This document shows, one piece after another, positions 61,936 to 64,000 of a stretch of 64,000 nt of DNA. The notes under the pieces are model-generated. The model did not search any database. It was not told where the DNA came from and was given only the letters and a program-made list of their open reading frames with translations. The first letter of the stretch is position 1, and each line of letters starts with the position of its first letter. The position numbers and the translations under genes are program-made. The stretch comes from Helichrysum umbraculigerum. Taxonomy: Eukaryota; Streptophyta; Magnoliopsida; Asterales; Asteraceae. The stretch lies in contig CATIUR010000004.1 in NCBI GenBank assembly GCA_949592205.1, positions 9,551,001 to 9,615,000 on the forward strand, given 5' to 3'.

Positions 61936-62057
61936 TGGAAAATTTTTATTTATACTACTTTGCTTTAGAGAAAACGCATTCGAAATCCAAATTCGGGTAA
62001 AATCGAGTGGTAAATTTTGGTTGTCAATACTTAGTGAAAAACATAGGTTTTTAAGGT

Positions 62058-62235
62058 TCTGCGACGTCAGATGCGACGTCAGAGGCGACGTAGGGTCTTG
62101 CGTCGCTATGTGCGACATTCGCAAGTCAATGCGACGTAAAAGCTTGCGTCGCTAAATGCGACGTTGAGGTTTTGTGCGACGTTGGCTACGACGTTAACTG
62201 CGACGTCGCAGCACTGTTTTTGGTCCCTGCGACAT
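62058..62235 (-). repeat. Array of GCGACGTC-type repeats
   Basis: About a dozen copies of GCGACGT or TGCGTCGCT-like motifs, in the same position relative to the GC-rich block as in the LTR at 1771. Confidence 0.75.
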
Positions 62236-62945
62236 AACGGACTGATCGCCGGAGTTTGAGCCGAAAACGAGTTTTCCGGCCTCCGTTGAGTCCGATTCTT
62301 TTACCCAACCCAAAATTAAGTATTTTAAGCTTATCTAAACTGCAAACAAGCAAAATAACAAAGTTGTGAGAGATTTCGAGAATTGTCGGAAACTTACAAA
62401 TCCGTGCGAGGAGAATCTGAAAAGATAGGATTGTAGATCGTTGCGTGGTGATCGTTTTTCCCTAAAGGAGCTTCGAGATTGGAGGTCGTTTAGTGGTGTT
62501 AATTGGCGGATTTAGGTGGCGGTGGTGTGGTGTTAGAGAGAGAGAGATGAGAGAAGAGTTAGAGAAGAGAGAGAGTGAAAGAGGTGGAAATGAGAAAAGG
62601 GGAGGAGGTTTCCTCCTTTTTGACTGCCTCGGTGGAGACACCGTCTTCCAAATGGCAGTACAAAATACCCGTGTATTTGTACTTGATCGAAATTTAAAAT
62701 AGCATTTTAAACTCTAAAATTTATTTATTGTATCTCGAAATGTTTCTTAGTGAAAGTATTTTTGTATGAATACTTTATTGAAAATTTAGTTTTATGTTTG
62801 TTCCTGCGTTGTCCCAACCGAATAAAATCGTGTGTTAAACTCAAAACGGATAGAATTTTCGAATGTCTAATATTTTCCCAAACATGTAACATTTATTTGA
62901 AGTTTAAATTTGGCGTGAAAGTTGACTTTTTGACCTGGTGTTACA

Positions 62946-63464
62946 TTCTCCCCCTGTTAAGAAAATTTCATCCCGAAATTTAAAGTGAGGTCGTGGTCGC
63001 GCGTGGTCTGGGGAGCAATGTACGTACGAGATGTTTGCCGGATAGATTGTAGACATATGATGTCTATATCGAGGTTGAATAGCAGTCAATCCGTGACCGC
63101 GTCGTGTTTTATCATTGTAGTCACATTCTGACCATGTTGTTTGTTTGGAGTATGATTATTTTGTGGTTATTCGGTAACCGTTTACGTCGTAGTCCACTCG
63201 GGTCTAGATGGTTGTCACATAGTGTCTGTTTTGTAAGTCGTCCTATCAGGACTAGATGGTTGGTAAACGTTTAGTCGGTTAGTCTGCTGAAAGCAAACGT
63301 TGAGTCTTATGTGGGCCTAGGTCAACTAGCCCTAATATGAAATCAACATTAGGTTGATAAAATGATATCGGGGATAATAAGTACGCGCTTAACGAAACTA
63401 TAATTGAAGGGTTATGTTTTCGAGTAGAAATTGTACTTACATTATTGTTGGAGATTTATTTGAT
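62946..63464 (-). other. Polypurine tract and short noncoding region between gag and LTR
   Basis: After the inverted polypurine tract (62946-62960) comes the inverted TTTCGGGATGAAATT box (62964-62982), then about 480 bp without a long frame. In a complete element, integrase and chromodomain would be here; they are absent. Confidence 0.7.
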
Positions 63465-63998
63465 TTACTCGGAGTCGATTAAGCGAATTTTGCGTCTTTT
63501 TGGGCAGTCCTTCTTGTAATGACCGGGTTCCTTACATTTGAAGCATATTCTTCGAGAGTTGGGATTGGCGGGAACTCTGCAGTTCCGAATTACGTGTCCA
63601 TATCGTTGGCACCTTTCGCAGGGTAATCCGCATAATCCGTCATGATGACGTTTACAGCCGTGACAAAATGGTTTGTTACCCGCATAGCCTTGTCTTTCGT
63701 TAGGTTCGACAGCATAGTACTCCAAGGGTTCAGGTTGATTCGTTGGATTTTGACTAGAACTGGAACTTCCATTCCCTTTTTCTTGGTTATTTTCCGTTGC
63801 AGGTGGCCCGCGTCGAACCACCTGTGCCATGAGTCTGTGGGCCATGCGAACAGCATCGTCTATAGTGACAGGTTTCGAGGCTGTGACCAGTCCCTCAATT
63901 TGTATCGGAAGTCCCCTTATGTACTTTTCGATTCGTTGGGGTTCAGGGTTTACTATAGTTGGGCAAAAGTGTGCTAGTTGTTGGAAACGATTGGTATA
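63465..63998 (-). CDS. Gag, C-terminal part, of the minus-strand Tekay-like element
   Basis: Open to the right window edge. It contains the end of the Gag capsid domain (FQQLAHFCPTIVNPEP, EKYIRGLP), then zinc knuckles CHGCKRHHDGLC, CERCQRYGHVIRNC and CFKCKEPGHYKKDC, and stops after a basic tail (RRKIRLIDSE). No protease follows. It resembles the gag at 53878 in the IEKYIRGLP/IKKYIRGLP region and the knuckles. The stop so soon after the last knuckle and the nearness of the LTR point to a gag-only element. Confidence 0.88.
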   Translation of the reverse strand, partial: YTNRFQQLAHFCPTIVNPEPQRIEKYIRGLPIQIEGLVTASKPVTIDDAVRMAHRLMAQVVRRGPPATENNQEKGNGSSSSSQNPTNQPEPLEYYAVEPNERQGYAGNKPFCHGCKRHHDGLCGLPCERCQRYGHVIRNCRVPANPNSRRICFKCKEPGHYKKDCPKRRKIRLIDSE

Positions 63999-64000
63999 TG

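Larger units (their letters stand above)
59996..62945 (-). repeat. 3' LTR of a Tekay-like element on the minus strand (2950 bp)
   Basis: Plus-strand limits TGTAACACCC and GGTGTTACA. To its right lies TTCTCCCCCTGTTAA (62946-62960), the inverted polypurine tract, so the element body lies to the right and this is its 3' LTR. It was inserted into the copia-type LTR; the left flank is AGTAA. It shares the GC-rich hairpin block and a GACGTC array with the LTR at 1771, but differs over the rest. Confidence 0.88.

Overview
The window is nuclear DNA from a flowering plant with a repeat-rich genome. Evidence is a plant A-type cytochrome P450 with a phase-0 intron, intron-bearing fragments of plant genes, plant Ty3/gypsy LTR retrotransposons (Tekay-like chromoviruses and Tat/Athila-like elements), a small Ty1/copia derivative, Helitron ends and many inverted-repeat transposons. 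An asterid, perhaps Asteraceae, is my guess from the look of the repeats; nothing in the window proves it. There are no bacterial features.

Layout. 1-4285: 3' part of a Tekay-like element (pol end, polypurine tract, 2.5 kb LTR). 4286-12992: an intergenic or Helitron-type segment with degraded fragments of a pseudouridine synthase, a beta-amylase and a ubiquitin-conjugating enzyme, and two Helitron-like 3' ends. 13015-20262: copy 1 of a duplicated block holding the only intact host gene, a CYP76-type P450 (16682-19127). 20263-24880: a degenerate LTR-like piece, a third Helitron-like end and a nest of inverted-repeat elements. 24880-58656: copy 2 of the same block, stretched from about 7 kb to about 34 kb by insertions. 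Its P450 is a pseudogene (27204-28559). Into copy 2 have gone a complete gag-only Tekay-like element (28560-36579, carrying a Tat-like solo LTR), a 430-bp inverted-repeat element, a 2.9 kb solo LTR (37240-40121) and a large Tat/Athila-like element (40612-58289). That last element carries another solo LTR and a nearly complete Tekay-like element (50952-58103). 58657-59995: a miniature copia-type element whose second LTR is split by a reverse-strand, apparently gag-only Tekay-like element that runs off the right edge.

Because the P450 block is present twice, copy 1 shows the empty site for most insertions in copy 2 and the reverse, so target-site duplications can be read with confidence.

The most unusual signal is in the LTRs. 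Three different Tat/Athila-like LTRs each carry short palindromes of unrelated sequence spaced about 20-21 bp apart, two of them ending about 20 bp from a TATA box. Two Tekay-like LTRs share a GC-rich hairpin block with a compensatory C-G to T-A change. A second theme is a group of inverted-repeat elements whose arms are built from tandem repeats and whose target duplications are 9 to about 17 bp.
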